Below, in pieces: positions 46,289 to 55,776 of a stretch of 64,000 nucleotides of DNA. The stretch is from Thermosipho sp. (in: thermotogales) (GTDB lineage Bacteria; Thermotogota; Thermotogae; Thermotogales; Fervidobacteriaceae). Position 1 is the stretch's first letter; each line of letters opens with the position of its first letter. The stretch lies in the NCBI GenBank assembly GCA_017656335.1, contig JACDOA010000001.1, forward strand, positions 1 through 64,000, read 5' to 3'. The position numbers and the translations under genes are program-made. The notes below the pieces were generated by a model that worked only from the letters and a program-made list of their open reading frames with translations, was not told where the DNA came from and did no database searches.

Positions 46289-46896
46289 AATTTTGTGGAT
46301 TGATAAACTCTTATACCTCCTTGTTTAATTAATTCCCTAACATTTCCAAAAATTCTCTTCATAAAATCTCTTATTCTTTTTCCACCTTTATTGTGATAGG
46401 CTACAATTGTCAATGTACCATTTTTTTCTAAATGTTCAGGAGCTTCAGATACCAATTTCATCCAAACATCCTTTCCTGCAACAATGGGAGGGTTAGAAAC
46501 AATATGGTCAAATTTCACATCTTTCCAAATTTCATACAAGTTTCCTTGTTTTATCTTTGCATCTATATTGTTAAGATTTAAATTAATCTTTGCAAATTCA
46601 ACTGCTCTTTTATTAATATCACTCATGAACAATTTAATATTTGGATATTCTTTTTTTAAGGTTATTCCAACTAATCCATAGCCACAACCAATATCCAAAA
46701 CTTTTCCATTATTAATTGAATCAGTTTTTAATAATGTTTCTAATAGTACTTTAGAAGCTTTATCAATTTTTCCAAAAGAATAGACTCCAGAAGGAGTTTT
46801 AAATTTATATTTATGTTCATTTGGCAAAACCAATTCAATTTCTTTGACTTTCAATTTGCTTGATGGATTTTCTGTGTAATAATGCTCAAACATCAT
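46285..46896 (-). CDS. Class I SAM-dependent methyltransferase (RsmC-like)
   Basis: 203-204 aa from the double ATG at 46896/46893, six to nine bases after GGAGG. The SAM motif VLDIGCGYGLVGITL and the base-acting motif SNPPI (in FDHIVSNPPIV) place it with RsmC-type 16S rRNA N2-guanine methyltransferases, which act on ring or exocyclic nitrogens. The FEHYYTENPSS start is typical of the small Gram-positive/Thermotogota form. It overlaps the flavin reductase gene by 11 bases. Confidence 0.88.
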   Translation of the reverse strand: MMFEHYYTENPSSKLKVKEIELVLPNEHKYKFKTPSGVYSFGKIDKASKVLLETLLKTDSINNGKVLDIGCGYGLVGITLKKEYPNIKLFMSDINKRAVEFAKINLNLNNIDAKIKQGNLYEIWKDVKFDHIVSNPPIVAGKDVWMKLVSEAPEHLEKNGTLTIVAYHNKGGKRIRDFMKRIFGNVRELIKQGGIRVYQSTKL

Positions 46897-47353
46897 TTTT
46901 AACCTCCAAAATCTTATGCTCACCAAAAATCAATGGTTTATCATTACGAAACAATTTTTCAGATATAACTTTTCCAATAAACAAAGTATGATCACCTGCA
47001 TCATATTTATTGACTATTTCACATTCAATAAATGCGAGAGAATCTTTAATTACAGGTAAATTTTTTTCAGAAAAAGAAAATTCAACATCTTTAAATTTAT
47101 CGTAATTTCCTCCTGAATAAGTTCCAAATAATTCTGCAATTTGTTTCTGTTTATTTGACAAAATACAAATACCAAAATAACGAGAATTCATCAATAATTC
47201 ATGACTGAATCTAGATTTTCCGATTGATATTGCAATTAATTTTGGATTAATAGAAACCCTTGTAATCCATGCTACTGTAATTCCATTGATCTTGTTTTTA
47301 TAGTTCATTGTTACAACCACAATAGATGAATATAATTTGCCTATTACAGCCAT
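46886..47353 (-). CDS. Flavin reductase-like, FMN-binding split barrel
   Basis: 155 aa. SIVVVTMNYKNKINGITVAWITRVSINP, then ISIGKSRFSHELLMNSRYFGICIL and HTLFIGKVI match the flavoredoxin/flavin reductase domain that binds FMN. It could shuttle electrons between flavins and ferredoxin- or NAD-linked partners. It is the first gene of the long minus-strand run; TATAAT lies about 20 bases upstream of its start (minus strand), and the transketolase gene diverges from it. Confidence 0.87.
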   Translation of the reverse strand: MAVIGKLYSSIVVVTMNYKNKINGITVAWITRVSINPKLIAISIGKSRFSHELLMNSRYFGICILSNKQKQIAELFGTYSGGNYDKFKDVEFSFSEKNLPVIKDSLAFIECEIVNKYDAGDHTLFIGKVISEKLFRNDKPLIFGEHKILEVKNDV

Positions 47354-47414
47354 TAAATCACCTCAAAAATATTATAACATATTCAAATAAAAAAGTTTTA
47401 AAGAAAAAAATTAA

Positions 47415-47423
47415 TGATATAAT
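47415..47423 (+). promoter_or_regulatory. Extended -10 of the transketolase gene
   Basis: TGATATAAT, with GGGAGG at 47469 and a TTG start at 47483. No clear -35. Confidence 0.4.
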
Positions 47424-47482
47424 AAAGAAGAAGCTTAAAATTTTCATTATCTATCAAATTAATTTTTAGGGAGGTGTATATT

Positions 47483-49351
47483 TTGAATGTTGAACAACTT
47501 AAAGAAACAGCAAGACAATGTAGAGGTGATATTTTAAAAATGACTTCTGTTGCCCAATCAGGACATCCTGGTGGTTCTTTGTCTTCTATAGATTTATTAG
47601 TTTCTCTTTATTCTTTTGCAAATGTATATCCTGAAAATCCCTGGAATGAAAATAGGGATAGAATTATCATCAGCCATGGACATATTTCTCCAGCCGTCTA
47701 CAGTACCTTAGCAGCTTATGGATTTGTTGATAGAGAAAAAGTTATATCTGGTTTCAGACATCCTTCAAGCATTTTTGAAGGACATATAACCAGAGGTATT
47801 CCAGGTGTCGAATGGACAACAGGTAATTTAGGACAAGGATTGTCTGCAGGTGTAGGAATGGCTTTAGCCGCAAAATTAAAAAATGCCAAATATCACGTAT
47901 TTGTTTTAATGAGTGATGGTGAAAGTGCAAAAGGTCAGGTTACAGAAGCAAGAAGAACTGCTACAAAATATAAATTAGATAATTTGACAGTTTTGATTGA
48001 TTATAATGATATTCAGATAAGTGGTAGAGCAAGTGAAATTATGTATGTAAATATTTTAGATGAGTACAAAGCTGCTGGTTGGAAAGTTATTGAAATAAAT
48101 GGTCATGATTATGAACAAATTTTATCTGCTTTAAAAATCGCTAAGAATGATGGAAGTCCAACAGTGGTAATTGCACATACTATAATTGGTAAAGGTATAT
48201 CTTTTATGGAAGATAAACCAGATTATCATGGAAAACCACTTAATAATGAAGAATTAGAAAAAGCATTAAAAGAACTAAATATAGAAAATGATATCGAAAA
48301 ATTTCTTAAAATCAGAAATGAATTACCAATTGTCGAACATGAAAAAACAAAACTTGAATATGAAATTAATTTGGTTCCTGGTAAACCAAGAACTTATGCC
48401 GAAAAAAACGACAACAGAACAGCTTTAGGAAGAGCTATAGCTGATTTGGCACTTGCAAATAATAATGTTGTTGCTGTTGATTGCGACTTAAAAGGTTCAG
48501 TTAAATTAAATATCTTAGAACACGAAAGAGCTGACAGATTAATCGAAATAGGTGTTCAAGAACATAATGCTGCAACTCTTGCTGGGGCACTAAGTGTTGA
48601 AGGATTTATCACATTTTTTGCTGATTTTGGTGTTTTTGGAATTGACGAAACTTTTAATCAACATAGGCTTAATGCAATAAATAATACTAACTTAAAAGTT
48701 GTTGTCACACATTGTGGAATTGATGTGGGAGAAGATGGAAAAACTCATCATGCACTAAATTATATTTCAGCGCCAACAGCGTGGTACGATTATAAAGTAA
48801 TTGTTCCTGCTGATCCAAATCAAACTGACAAAGCTGTTAGATATGTCGCAACCAAATATGGAAACTTTGTTATTGCAGTGGGAAGAAGTAAAGTTGATCC
48901 AATCAAAAAAGAAGATGGAACACTTTTCTTCGATGAAAATTATGGTTTTGAATATGGAAAGATAGATGTTTTGAGAGATGGAAACGACTTGGTTGTAATA
49001 ACGATGGGTTCAGTTATTCCAAATGCTATTGAAGCTGTTGACGAATTAAGAAAACGCGGAAAAGATATAGCATTATTAAATATTTCTTGTCCTTTAGATC
49101 TTGATGAAGAAACTTTGGCCAGATATTCAAGAACAAAAATATTAGTTCTTGAAGATCATAATGTTTTTAACGGTCTTGGAAGTATTATAGAATCAAAATT
49201 GTTTGAAATGAAAATTTTACCCGAAAAATTTCTTAAAGTAGGTATTGACAGATTTCCAGTTTCTGGAAATTATAAATATCTCTTTAAGATATTTGGACTT
49301 GATAAGGATGGAATCATTAAAAGCATCAATTTATTACTTGAAGACAATTAA
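47483..49351 (+). CDS. tkt: Transketolase
   Basis: 622 aa from the TTG at 47483; the GTG three codons earlier in the track overlaps the GGAGG site. N-terminal TPP half: QSGHPGGSLSSIDLL, TTGNLGQGLS, and LMSDGESAKGQVTEARRTA (the GDGE-like motif is SDGES here). The middle pyrimidine-binding domain has GVQEHNAATLAGAL, and a C-terminal domain closes the protein. It moves two-carbon units between sugar phosphates in the pentose phosphate pathway. Single gene with its own promoter and terminator. Confidence 0.93.
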   Translation: MNVEQLKETARQCRGDILKMTSVAQSGHPGGSLSSIDLLVSLYSFANVYPENPWNENRDRIIISHGHISPAVYSTLAAYGFVDREKVISGFRHPSSIFEGHITRGIPGVEWTTGNLGQGLSAGVGMALAAKLKNAKYHVFVLMSDGESAKGQVTEARRTATKYKLDNLTVLIDYNDIQISGRASEIMYVNILDEYKAAGWKVIEINGHDYEQILSALKIAKNDGSPTVVIAHTIIGKGISFMEDKPDYHGKPLNNEELEKALKELNIENDIEKFLKIRNELPIVEHEKTKLEYEINLVPGKPRTYAEKNDNRTALGRAIADLALANNNVVAVDCDLKGSVKLNILEHERADRLIEIGVQEHNAATLAGALSVEGFITFFADFGVFGIDETFNQHRLNAINNTNLKVVVTHCGIDVGEDGKTHHALNYISAPTAWYDYKVIVPADPNQTDKAVRYVATKYGNFVIAVGRSKVDPIKKEDGTLFFDENYGFEYGKIDVLRDGNDLVVITMGSVIPNAIEAVDELRKRGKDIALLNISCPLDLDEETLARYSRTKILVLEDHNVFNGLGSIIESKLFEMKILPEKFLKVGIDRFPVSGNYKYLFKIFGLDKDGIIKSINLLLEDN

Positions 49352-49376
49352 AAAAGGGAGCAAAGCTCCCTTTTTT
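49351..49376. terminator. Bidirectional terminator after tkt
   Basis: AAAAAGGGAGC, AAA, GCTCCCTTTTT. The left arm begins inside the tkt stop codon. It can also end the minus-strand SLH gene. Confidence 0.92.
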
Positions 49377-49396
49377 GTTTAGTTAACTTACTTAAA

Positions 49397-50560
49397 TTAT
49401 GGTAACGTATTAAATAATACAAACGCCGAAACTCCAGCGGCTAGTACTGAAAGTATTAGTGAAACTATAGACAATGCATTGGGTTTAGACGTTACTTCTT
49501 CAAGATTTTGTAGTTTAGTATTTATTTCATTTAAATTTTCCTCGGTATTAGTTTTAAAGGACGAATAATCATTTTTTAGACCTTCAAGATCAGTTATTTT
49601 TGTTTCATAAGTATTTAATTTATCTTCAAGTTGATTTAATGATGTGGTTAAATTGTTTATTGTTTTGTTCATATTTGCAGCATATGACTGATAATCAACT
49701 TTTAACTGTGAAAAATCACCAGATAACGCTGCTATACGTGAGTCTAATGTTTTATAGTTAGATGATACATATTCTTCTAAAGATGTTAATTTTGTATTGG
49801 TATCGTTTATTGATTGTAGAATTGTTGCAATTGATTCATTTGTCTTAGTAATTTGATCATCAAAATTTTTATTGACTGTTTGAAGATCAGTTCTTAAAAC
49901 ACTTACATCTCCACTCAAAGAATCAACTTTTGTTGCTAATTCACTAAAACTTTTATTTAAATTTTCTATACTTACCTTATCTGCTTTTGCATTTAAATTA
50001 TCACTTAAAGTAGCAATATCAGTTTTAATTTTCTCTATTTCTGCATTGCTTGATAAATTATTTATCTTTTCCTCTAAATTTGAAATTTTTTCCAAATTGT
50101 CATTTGTTAAATTTTTAACTTGAGCAAATTCAAATGTGAAGTTTTTCATATCATCCTTAATATTAACTAAAGAAGTTTTTAACTCACTTACATCATTTGA
50201 TAAAACTTGAACAGTATCTTTTAATGAACTCAAAGAATCAATTTTATTCAAAGCTGTACTCACTAAATCAGAAAGAGTTAAAACTTGTTCCCGAATCTTT
50301 TCGACATTAGCTGATCCTGATATTGCCTCATCTATCCTATCTTGAATATTCTGCAATAATCTGTACAATGCAACAGCAACCTGATACCTCGTCATCGATT
50401 GATTACCTTGAAATGTACCGTCAGGCATACCACTTACAATACCCAATTTTGAGAGTTCATTAACCGCATCATAAGCCCAATGATTAACTGGAACATCTTT
50501 AAAAGATGCAAAAGATAAAATTGAGACAATCAATAACACAACTAAAATAACTTTTTTCAT
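49397..50560 (-). CDS. Toga anchor protein (Omp-alpha-like: SLH, coiled coil, membrane end)
   Basis: 387 aa from the ATG at 50560 after AAGGAGG. Signal peptide, then one SLH domain (FKDVPVNHWAYDAVNELSKLGIVSG, MTRYQVAVALYRLL), then about 260 residues of coiled coil with many Ser/Asp/Leu heptads, and a C-terminal hydrophobic helix (IVSLILSVLAAGVSAFVLF). This is the plan of Thermotoga Omp-alpha: the SLH end binds the cell-wall polymer and the C terminus sits in the outer sheath, so the rod sets the width of the periplasm. It is the strongest taxonomic marker in the window. Confidence 0.9.
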   Translation of the reverse strand: MKKVILVVLLIVSILSFASFKDVPVNHWAYDAVNELSKLGIVSGMPDGTFQGNQSMTRYQVAVALYRLLQNIQDRIDEAISGSANVEKIREQVLTLSDLVSTALNKIDSLSSLKDTVQVLSNDVSELKTSLVNIKDDMKNFTFEFAQVKNLTNDNLEKISNLEEKINNLSSNAEIEKIKTDIATLSDNLNAKADKVSIENLNKSFSELATKVDSLSGDVSVLRTDLQTVNKNFDDQITKTNESIATILQSINDTNTKLTSLEEYVSSNYKTLDSRIAALSGDFSQLKVDYQSYAANMNKTINNLTTSLNQLEDKLNTYETKITDLEGLKNDYSSFKTNTEENLNEINTKLQNLEEVTSKPNALSIVSLILSVLAAGVSAFVLFNTLP

Positions 50561-50593
50561 ATTCACACCTCCTTAATAATTTTTTAAATAAAA

Positions 50594-51136
50594 TTATTTG
50601 TTATTTTTGTTATTATTTTCAAGCAATTTTTTCCACCTTTTATAACCCAAAAAAATTGTAATTAGTGGAAAAAAAGATAAAACGATAACTCCAATGAACT
50701 TTGCATAGGTTACATTCCAAGAAAACAAATAGTGTCCAAAAATTGCTATTCCAACAACTACTGAAAAAAGAGAAGACCATAATACAATTCCTGAACTGAT
50801 ATCTTTTATTATTTTTACTACAGGGTGATATTCGTAAATGAAGAAATCCAATAAATTTTCTATCAATGTGTTTATTAATTCAGATAAAATTACAAAAAAT
50901 ACTGAGAAAAAAAGCCATATAAAATCATTTTTATCAATAGGTAAAAAAATAGAAAGTAAAAGAACAAAAAAACCAATTAAAAAATGAATTCTTAAATTTC
51001 TTTCTTGAATAATTGAAAAAATAATTCCATCAATTGCATGTGTAAATGATTCTTTTAAATTACTCGAACCCAATTGTTCTTTTGGGTTTCCTTTCGATTC
51101 TTGGTTTATAAACTTTCTTCGTGAGCGTTGTTCCAT
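50594..51136 (-). CDS. DgkA-like lipid kinase (diacylglycerol/undecaprenol kinase)
   Basis: 180 aa as drawn. SFTHAIDGIIFSIIQERNLRIH, SELINTLIENLLDFF and VKIIKDISSGIVL are the DgkA catalytic blocks, spread over three membrane helices; a fourth helix follows. It phosphorylates a membrane lipid alcohol at the inner membrane. The drawn ATG gives a 77-base overlap with the upstream gene and 20 extra polar residues; the TTG at 51073 fits the family start better (overlap 14 bases), but neither has a strong ribosome site. Confidence 0.85.
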   Translation of the reverse strand: MEQRSRRKFINQESKGNPKEQLGSSNLKESFTHAIDGIIFSIIQERNLRIHFLIGFFVLLLSIFLPIDKNDFIWLFFSVFFVILSELINTLIENLLDFFIYEYHPVVKIIKDISSGIVLWSSLFSVVVGIAIFGHYLFSWNVTYAKFIGVIVLSFFPLITIFLGYKRWKKLLENNNKNNK

Positions 51137-51662
51137 ACTTCACCGCCTCAATGTTGTTTTTTAAATGTCGAGGATTCACATTCTCTTCTAAAGATTTAAT
51201 AACGTTTTCTAAACTAACTAGTGAAGTAGCTTTTATCATTACCCCAAGCATGATCATATTAGCATAAATTTCAGAATTAAATTTTTCATAAGAAATTTTA
51301 GATGCAGGAATATGAATCACCCTTTTAGTCATTCTAAAAATATTATAAGGTAAATCTTTAATATAGGTATCATCGATTATAATTATACCATTATTTTTCA
51401 CATATTTACACTGTTGAATCATTGAGGGATGTAATATCATTAATATATCAAAAATTGTGGCTTTGGGAAAATCAATAGGAGACTCTGAAACTAAAAGGTC
51501 ACAATAACTTGGCCCACCTCTAACTTGAGCTGTATAATTTTGGGTTTGTATAACGTATTTACCAGAATCAACTAAAGCTTTTGCAAGAACAAGTCCAGTT
51601 ATAATATTACCCTGCCCTCCTATTCCAGCTATTCTTATTGAAAATGGTCTTGAAATATTCAT
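51060..51662 (-). CDS. 2-oxoacid:ferredoxin oxidoreductase, gamma subunit
   Basis: 200 aa. SIRIAGIGGQGNIITGLVLAKAL and QTQNYTAQVRGGPSYCDLLVS are the family's signature blocks. It is the small subunit of a KorABCD/VOR-type enzyme that turns 2-oxoacids into acyl-CoA with reduced ferredoxin. It lies four bases after the beta subunit gene. No alpha subunit gene is adjacent. Confidence 0.88.
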   Translation of the reverse strand: MNISRPFSIRIAGIGGQGNIITGLVLAKALVDSGKYVIQTQNYTAQVRGGPSYCDLLVSESPIDFPKATIFDILMILHPSMIQQCKYVKNNGIIIIDDTYIKDLPYNIFRMTKRVIHIPASKISYEKFNSEIYANMIMLGVMIKATSLVSLENVIKSLEENVNPRHLKNNIEAVKYGTTLTKKVYKPRIERKPKRTIGFE

Positions 51663-51665
51663 TAA

Positions 51666-52484
51666 TTACACCTCCGATGACTTAGAAAAAATTGTTTTAT
51701 ATCTTTGATAAAAATCTGGGTCATTCACATTTTTAAATTCACCAATTATAATTTTATTTTTTAAATCCTCTGAACTCATCTGTTGAGCTTTTTCCTTAAA
51801 AACAGTATTCTTTTTAAAAAATTCTAAAATATCCCATGAATTTTTCATACCATTATATCTTCCATAATATGTGTGGCAATTCGTAAGAACTTCAATCACA
51901 CTAAATCCTCTATGTTGTATACCATTCTTAATAAATTTTACAGTCAATGGATAATGATAAATAGTCGACCTTGCAACATAAGTTGCACCTGCAGATGTTG
52001 CTAGTTTAACCACATCAAATGAATTTTCTATGTTTCCGTAAGGCATTGTACTGGTAATGCTTTCTGTTGGAGTGGTTGGTGAATGTTGACCACCAGTCAT
52101 TCCATAAATCATATTATTGAATAAAATAACAGTTAAATCCATGTTTCGTCTAGCTGCATGAACAAAATGATTTCCACCAATTGCAGTTAAATCACCATCT
52201 CCACCTAAAACAATTACTTTAAAATCAGGCCGCGCTAATTTAACCCCCGTTGCAAATGCAATTGCTCTACCATGCAAAGTATGCATTGTATTAAAATCAA
52301 GGTATCCAGTTGCTCTTGAAGAACATCCTATACCTGAGACTACTGCAACCCTATCTTTTTCAAGCTTTAATTGATCTACTGCATCAATAAATGATTTTAA
52401 TATAATACCATTACCACACCCTGGGCACCAAACTGTTGGCCATCTATCAATTCTCAAGTAACTTAATAATTTATCCCTTCTCAA
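51666..52484 (-). CDS. 2-oxoacid:ferredoxin oxidoreductase, beta (TPP) subunit
   Basis: 272 aa. RWPTVWCPGCGNGIILKSF at the start, GIGCSSR, LHGRAIAFATGVKLA and the TPP motif GGDGDLTAIGGNHFVHAARRN...NNMIYGMTGGQ. It holds thiamine pyrophosphate. TTG start eight bases after GGAGG, overlapping the dCMP deaminase gene by 14 bases. Substrate (2-oxoglutarate, branched-chain or other) cannot be told from this subunit. Confidence 0.92.
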   Translation of the reverse strand: MRRDKLLSYLRIDRWPTVWCPGCGNGIILKSFIDAVDQLKLEKDRVAVVSGIGCSSRATGYLDFNTMHTLHGRAIAFATGVKLARPDFKVIVLGGDGDLTAIGGNHFVHAARRNMDLTVILFNNMIYGMTGGQHSPTTPTESITSTMPYGNIENSFDVVKLATSAGATYVARSTIYHYPLTVKFIKNGIQHRGFSVIEVLTNCHTYYGRYNGMKNSWDILEFFKKNTVFKEKAQQMSSEDLKNKIIIGEFKNVNDPDFYQRYKTIFSKSSEV

Positions 52485-52983
52485 TCAATCCACCTCCAAT
52501 TAATTTTGTTTCAACATTAGTAACTTTAAACAAAAAATCCGTTAAAGGATCTGGATAATCTTGTAAATAAACAACCTTTTTTATTCCAGCATTTATTATT
52601 AATCTTGCGCAAACTGAGCATGGTTTATGAGTAACATATATTGTAGAACCATCAGTAGAAATACCAAACCTTGCTGCTTGCATCAAGGCATTTTGTTCAG
52701 CATGTAAAGCATAACAAATTTCTTGATTTTTTCCCGATTCGATATTCAAATCATCTCTAATACATCCTATAGAATCGCAATGTGGAAAATTCGAGGGAGG
52801 TTGATTATAACCAGTAGCTAAAATTCTTTTATCTTTAACAATAACTGCACCAACTTTTCTATGAAAACAAGTTGATCTTGAAGCAATTAATAATGCTATT
52901 TTCGCAAAGTATTCATCCCATGTTTCTCTATTATCTTCATGAAAATTAATATTTAAATTTTCTAAATATGCTTTAAGGTTCAT
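52471..52983 (-). CDS. dCMP/deoxycytidylate deaminase (ComEB-like)
   Basis: 170 aa from the ATG at 52983 after GAGGTGAT; the track start 19 codons earlier is not supported. Zinc site: HAEQNAL (His and catalytic Glu) and PCSVCARLI (two Cys). The pattern VGAVIVKDKRILATGYNQPP and GCIRDDLNIESGK (a Cys/regulatory loop) match dCMP deaminases, including ComEB of the Bacillus competence operon. It makes dUMP for thymidylate synthesis. Confidence 0.9.
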   Translation of the reverse strand: MNLKAYLENLNINFHEDNRETWDEYFAKIALLIASRSTCFHRKVGAVIVKDKRILATGYNQPPSNFPHCDSIGCIRDDLNIESGKNQEICYALHAEQNALMQAARFGISTDGSTIYVTHKPCSVCARLIINAGIKKVVYLQDYPDPLTDFLFKVTNVETKLIGGGLIEKG

Positions 52984-53120
52984 AATATCACCTCTTATTG
53001 TCTTCAATTTGAATTTTAATATATATTTAAATAAATGCAAATCATCTTATTTTTAGTTTACCACAATAAAAGAAGTTTTAGAGAAAAAAAAGCAAAAATA
53101 CACTTTTATTCTTAATATGT

Positions 53121-53150
53121 TATGATAAAATTATAATAAAAAGGAGGTAT
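53121..53150 (+). promoter_or_regulatory. Likely -10 region and ribosome site of sahH
   Basis: TATGATAAAAT (53121-53131) reads as an extended -10 with TAAAAT, and a TATAAT at 53132 lies too close to AAGGAGGT to be used for this gene. ATG at 53154. Confidence 0.35.
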
Positions 53151-53153
53151 AAA

Positions 53154-54356
53154 ATGAAAAGTGGAAAAAACAAAATAGAATGGGTTTCAAATTTTATGCC
53201 ATTGCTCAATTTTTTATCACAAAAATACAAAAATGCTTTAAAAAATTTTAAGGTTGGGATGTCAATTCATCTTGAAGCCAAAACCGCTTATTTGGCCATA
53301 ACTTTAAAAAAATTAGGGGCTGATGTTATTTTAACCGGCTGTAACCCTCTTTCTACTCAAGATGATGTTGCAGAAGCTCTAAAGGATTATGGTATTAAAG
53401 TTTATGCAAAAAGAACTCATAACGAAAGAGAATATTTCTCATTTTTGAATAAGGTTCTTGATCACAAACCAGACTTAATTTTGGATGATGGTGCTGATCT
53501 TACCGTTTTAGCCCATACCGGAAGGCAAGATGCAATTGAAAATCTTAAAGGGGTTTCAGAAGAAACTACTACCGGTGTAAGAAGAATGAAAAATTTAGAA
53601 AGAAAGGGAATCTTAAAGGTTCCAGTAATTGCCGTTAACAATGCAAAAATGAAACATATGTTTGATAACAGATATGGAACTGGTCAATCTACTTGGGATT
53701 CAATTATGAGAAACACAAATTTGTTAATTGCAGGTAAAAACGTCGTTGTTGCCGGATATGGCTGGTGTGGTAGAGGAATTGCACTTCGAGCAAAAGGATT
53801 AGGTGCAAATGTTATTGTAACAGAAGTTGATCCCATAAAAGCATTAGAAGCATATATGGATGGTTTTAAAGTAATGAAAATGAGTAAAGCTTCTAAGATT
53901 GCAGATATCTTAGTTTCTTCAACTGGTTCGAAAAACATTATTACTTTAAAAGATATTCTAAATATGAAAGATGGTGTTGTTCTTGCAAATGCTGGACATT
54001 TCAACGTAGAAATTCCCATTGATGAAATTGAAAAACATTCTACTAAAAAGTTCGAAATAAGAAAAAATATAACCTGTTATGTTATAAACAATAAAAAAAT
54101 TTTTATTATTGCAGAGGGAAGGCTTGTTAATCTAGCAGCAGCAGATGGACATCCCATTGAAATAATGGATATTTCTTTTGCTCTTCAAGTTTTATCTTTA
54201 ATTTATCTTTCTAAAAATTATTCCAAATTGAAAAACATGGTATATGATTATCCTGAATTACTTGATTATAAGGTGGCAGAGTTAAAATTAAAATCTCTTG
54301 GAATAAAAATCGATAAATTAACATCTGATCAAAAGGAATATTTGAAAGGATTTTGA
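53154..54356 (+). CDS. ahcY: Adenosylhomocysteinase
   Basis: 400 aa, the short thermophile/archaeal form. KVGMSIHLEAKTAYLAITLKKLGA, DDGADLTVLAH, EETTTGVRRM (substrate site), the NAD-binding loop VVAGYGWCGRGIALRAKGLGA and ANAGHFNVEI are present. It splits S-adenosylhomocysteine into adenosine and homocysteine, recycling the product of methyl transfer. The archaeal relative prefers S-inosylhomocysteine, so the substrate could differ. The last Lys/Tyr-bearing C-terminal segment of eukaryotic enzymes is absent, as in related thermophiles. metK lies 7 kb downstream on the same strand. Confidence 0.93.
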   Translation: MKSGKNKIEWVSNFMPLLNFLSQKYKNALKNFKVGMSIHLEAKTAYLAITLKKLGADVILTGCNPLSTQDDVAEALKDYGIKVYAKRTHNEREYFSFLNKVLDHKPDLILDDGADLTVLAHTGRQDAIENLKGVSEETTTGVRRMKNLERKGILKVPVIAVNNAKMKHMFDNRYGTGQSTWDSIMRNTNLLIAGKNVVVAGYGWCGRGIALRAKGLGANVIVTEVDPIKALEAYMDGFKVMKMSKASKIADILVSSTGSKNIITLKDILNMKDGVVLANAGHFNVEIPIDEIEKHSTKKFEIRKNITCYVINNKKIFIIAEGRLVNLAAADGHPIEIMDISFALQVLSLIYLSKNYSKLKNMVYDYPELLDYKVAELKLKSLGIKIDKLTSDQKEYLKGF

Positions 54357-54360
54357 AATT

Positions 54361-55761
54361 ATGGAAAAAATGATAATTTTAAAAAGTGCTAAAAACGATA
54401 ATCTTCATTGCGCTATTGTTGAAAACAATAAACTTGTAGAAATGTTTTCTGACGAAGTCGAAAAGCTTACCGGTAATATTTATTTAGGAAGAGTTGATAG
54501 AGTTGTAAATGCTTTAGATGCTGTTTTTGTAAATATTGGTGAAAGTAAAAATGGATTTTTACGAAAAAAAGACATCCCTCAAAAATTTTTAGAATCATTG
54601 AATTACGATGTATTTAAACCTAAAGCTAAAATTTTAGTACAAGTTAAAAAGGACCCAGTTGGAAACAAAGGCCCCCAATTAACCACGAATATTAGTTTGG
54701 CAGGACGGTTTCTTGTAATTTTCCCTTTTGCTGATGTTACTGGTGTTTCAAAGAAAATAGAAAGTTCTAGCGAAAAAGAAAGATTATATAAAATTGCTTC
54801 TCAAATTTCACAAGAATTCAATGCCGGAGTTGTTATGAGAACAGCAGCCGAAGGAGTAGATGAAAATTATCTTTTTGAAGAGATTAAAGAATTAATAGAA
54901 AAGTGGAATTTGATTTATAATAAATTTAAACGTGGAAAAAAACCTAAATTGTTGCACCAAGAAGAAAGTTCAATAGATTATATTTTAAGAGAAAAATTAA
55001 CAAAAGATGTATCATTAATTGTTACTAATAATACTGGTCATGTTAAGTATATTAGTAAGTATTTCAAAAACTTTTCTAAAAAACCCAAAATAGAAATTAT
55101 AGATTCAGATCCATTTGAGTATAAAAACATTTATAATATGTATAAAGAATTATTTAGAAGAAAAATTAGCTTACCTTCAGGCGGGGAAATAATTATTGAT
55201 AAAACTGAGGCTTTGACTGTAATTGATGTAAATTCCAAGCATTTGACTTCTACTCAGAACCAGCAAGAAACAGCTTTAATTACTAACTTAGAAGCAGTTG
55301 AGGAAATTTTTAGACAACTAAGATTAAGAAATATTGGAGGAATTATTATCATTGATTTTATAGACATGAACGATGAAACTGATAAACAAAAAGTTCTTGA
55401 CAATGTAAAAGAAGAAACCAAAAAAGATAAGAGTAAAATAGAAATTTTTGGGTTTACTAGACTTGGACTTTTAGAATTATCAAGAAAAAGAACAGTAAAA
55501 TCATTCTTTGATATATCAACAACTAGATGTCCAGTGTGTAATGGCACAGGTTTAATTTTATCTCCCAAAACACTTATTAAAGATATTTATAATGAATTAA
55601 ACAATAAACCAACTGAAGCAAAAGAAGTAATAATTAAAGTTCATCCCAGCCTTAAAGGATTAATCAAAAAAGATGAAATAAAAAAATTATATAACGTTGA
55701 AGTTCACATACATTATACTTATCACGATCCAAAAACATTTGAAATTTCTTGGAAAATATAA
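54361..55761 (+). CDS. Ribonuclease G/E family
   Basis: 466 aa, like RNase G and without the long RNase E tail. N-terminal S1 domain (GNIYLGRVDRVVNALDAVFVNIGESKNGFL), 5' sensor and RNase H-like parts, catalytic Asp region TVIDVNSKHLT and IIIIDFIDM, then the zinc-link CPVCNGTG. It cuts single-stranded RNA, with a preference for 5'-monophosphate ends. It starts five bases after ahcY and is followed by the kinase gene. Confidence 0.92.
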   Translation: MEKMIILKSAKNDNLHCAIVENNKLVEMFSDEVEKLTGNIYLGRVDRVVNALDAVFVNIGESKNGFLRKKDIPQKFLESLNYDVFKPKAKILVQVKKDPVGNKGPQLTTNISLAGRFLVIFPFADVTGVSKKIESSSEKERLYKIASQISQEFNAGVVMRTAAEGVDENYLFEEIKELIEKWNLIYNKFKRGKKPKLLHQEESSIDYILREKLTKDVSLIVTNNTGHVKYISKYFKNFSKKPKIEIIDSDPFEYKNIYNMYKELFRRKISLPSGGEIIIDKTEALTVIDVNSKHLTSTQNQQETALITNLEAVEEIFRQLRLRNIGGIIIIDFIDMNDETDKQKVLDNVKEETKKDKSKIEIFGFTRLGLLELSRKRTVKSFFDISTTRCPVCNGTGLILSPKTLIKDIYNELNNKPTEAKEVIIKVHPSLKGLIKKDEIKKLYNVEVHIHYTYHDPKTFEISWKI

Positions 55762-55776
55762 CAGGGAGGAATTTAC

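Noticed and set aside
53041-53153. SAM or SAH riboswitch before sahH
   Set aside because: The gap is short, AT-rich and without the needed stems.
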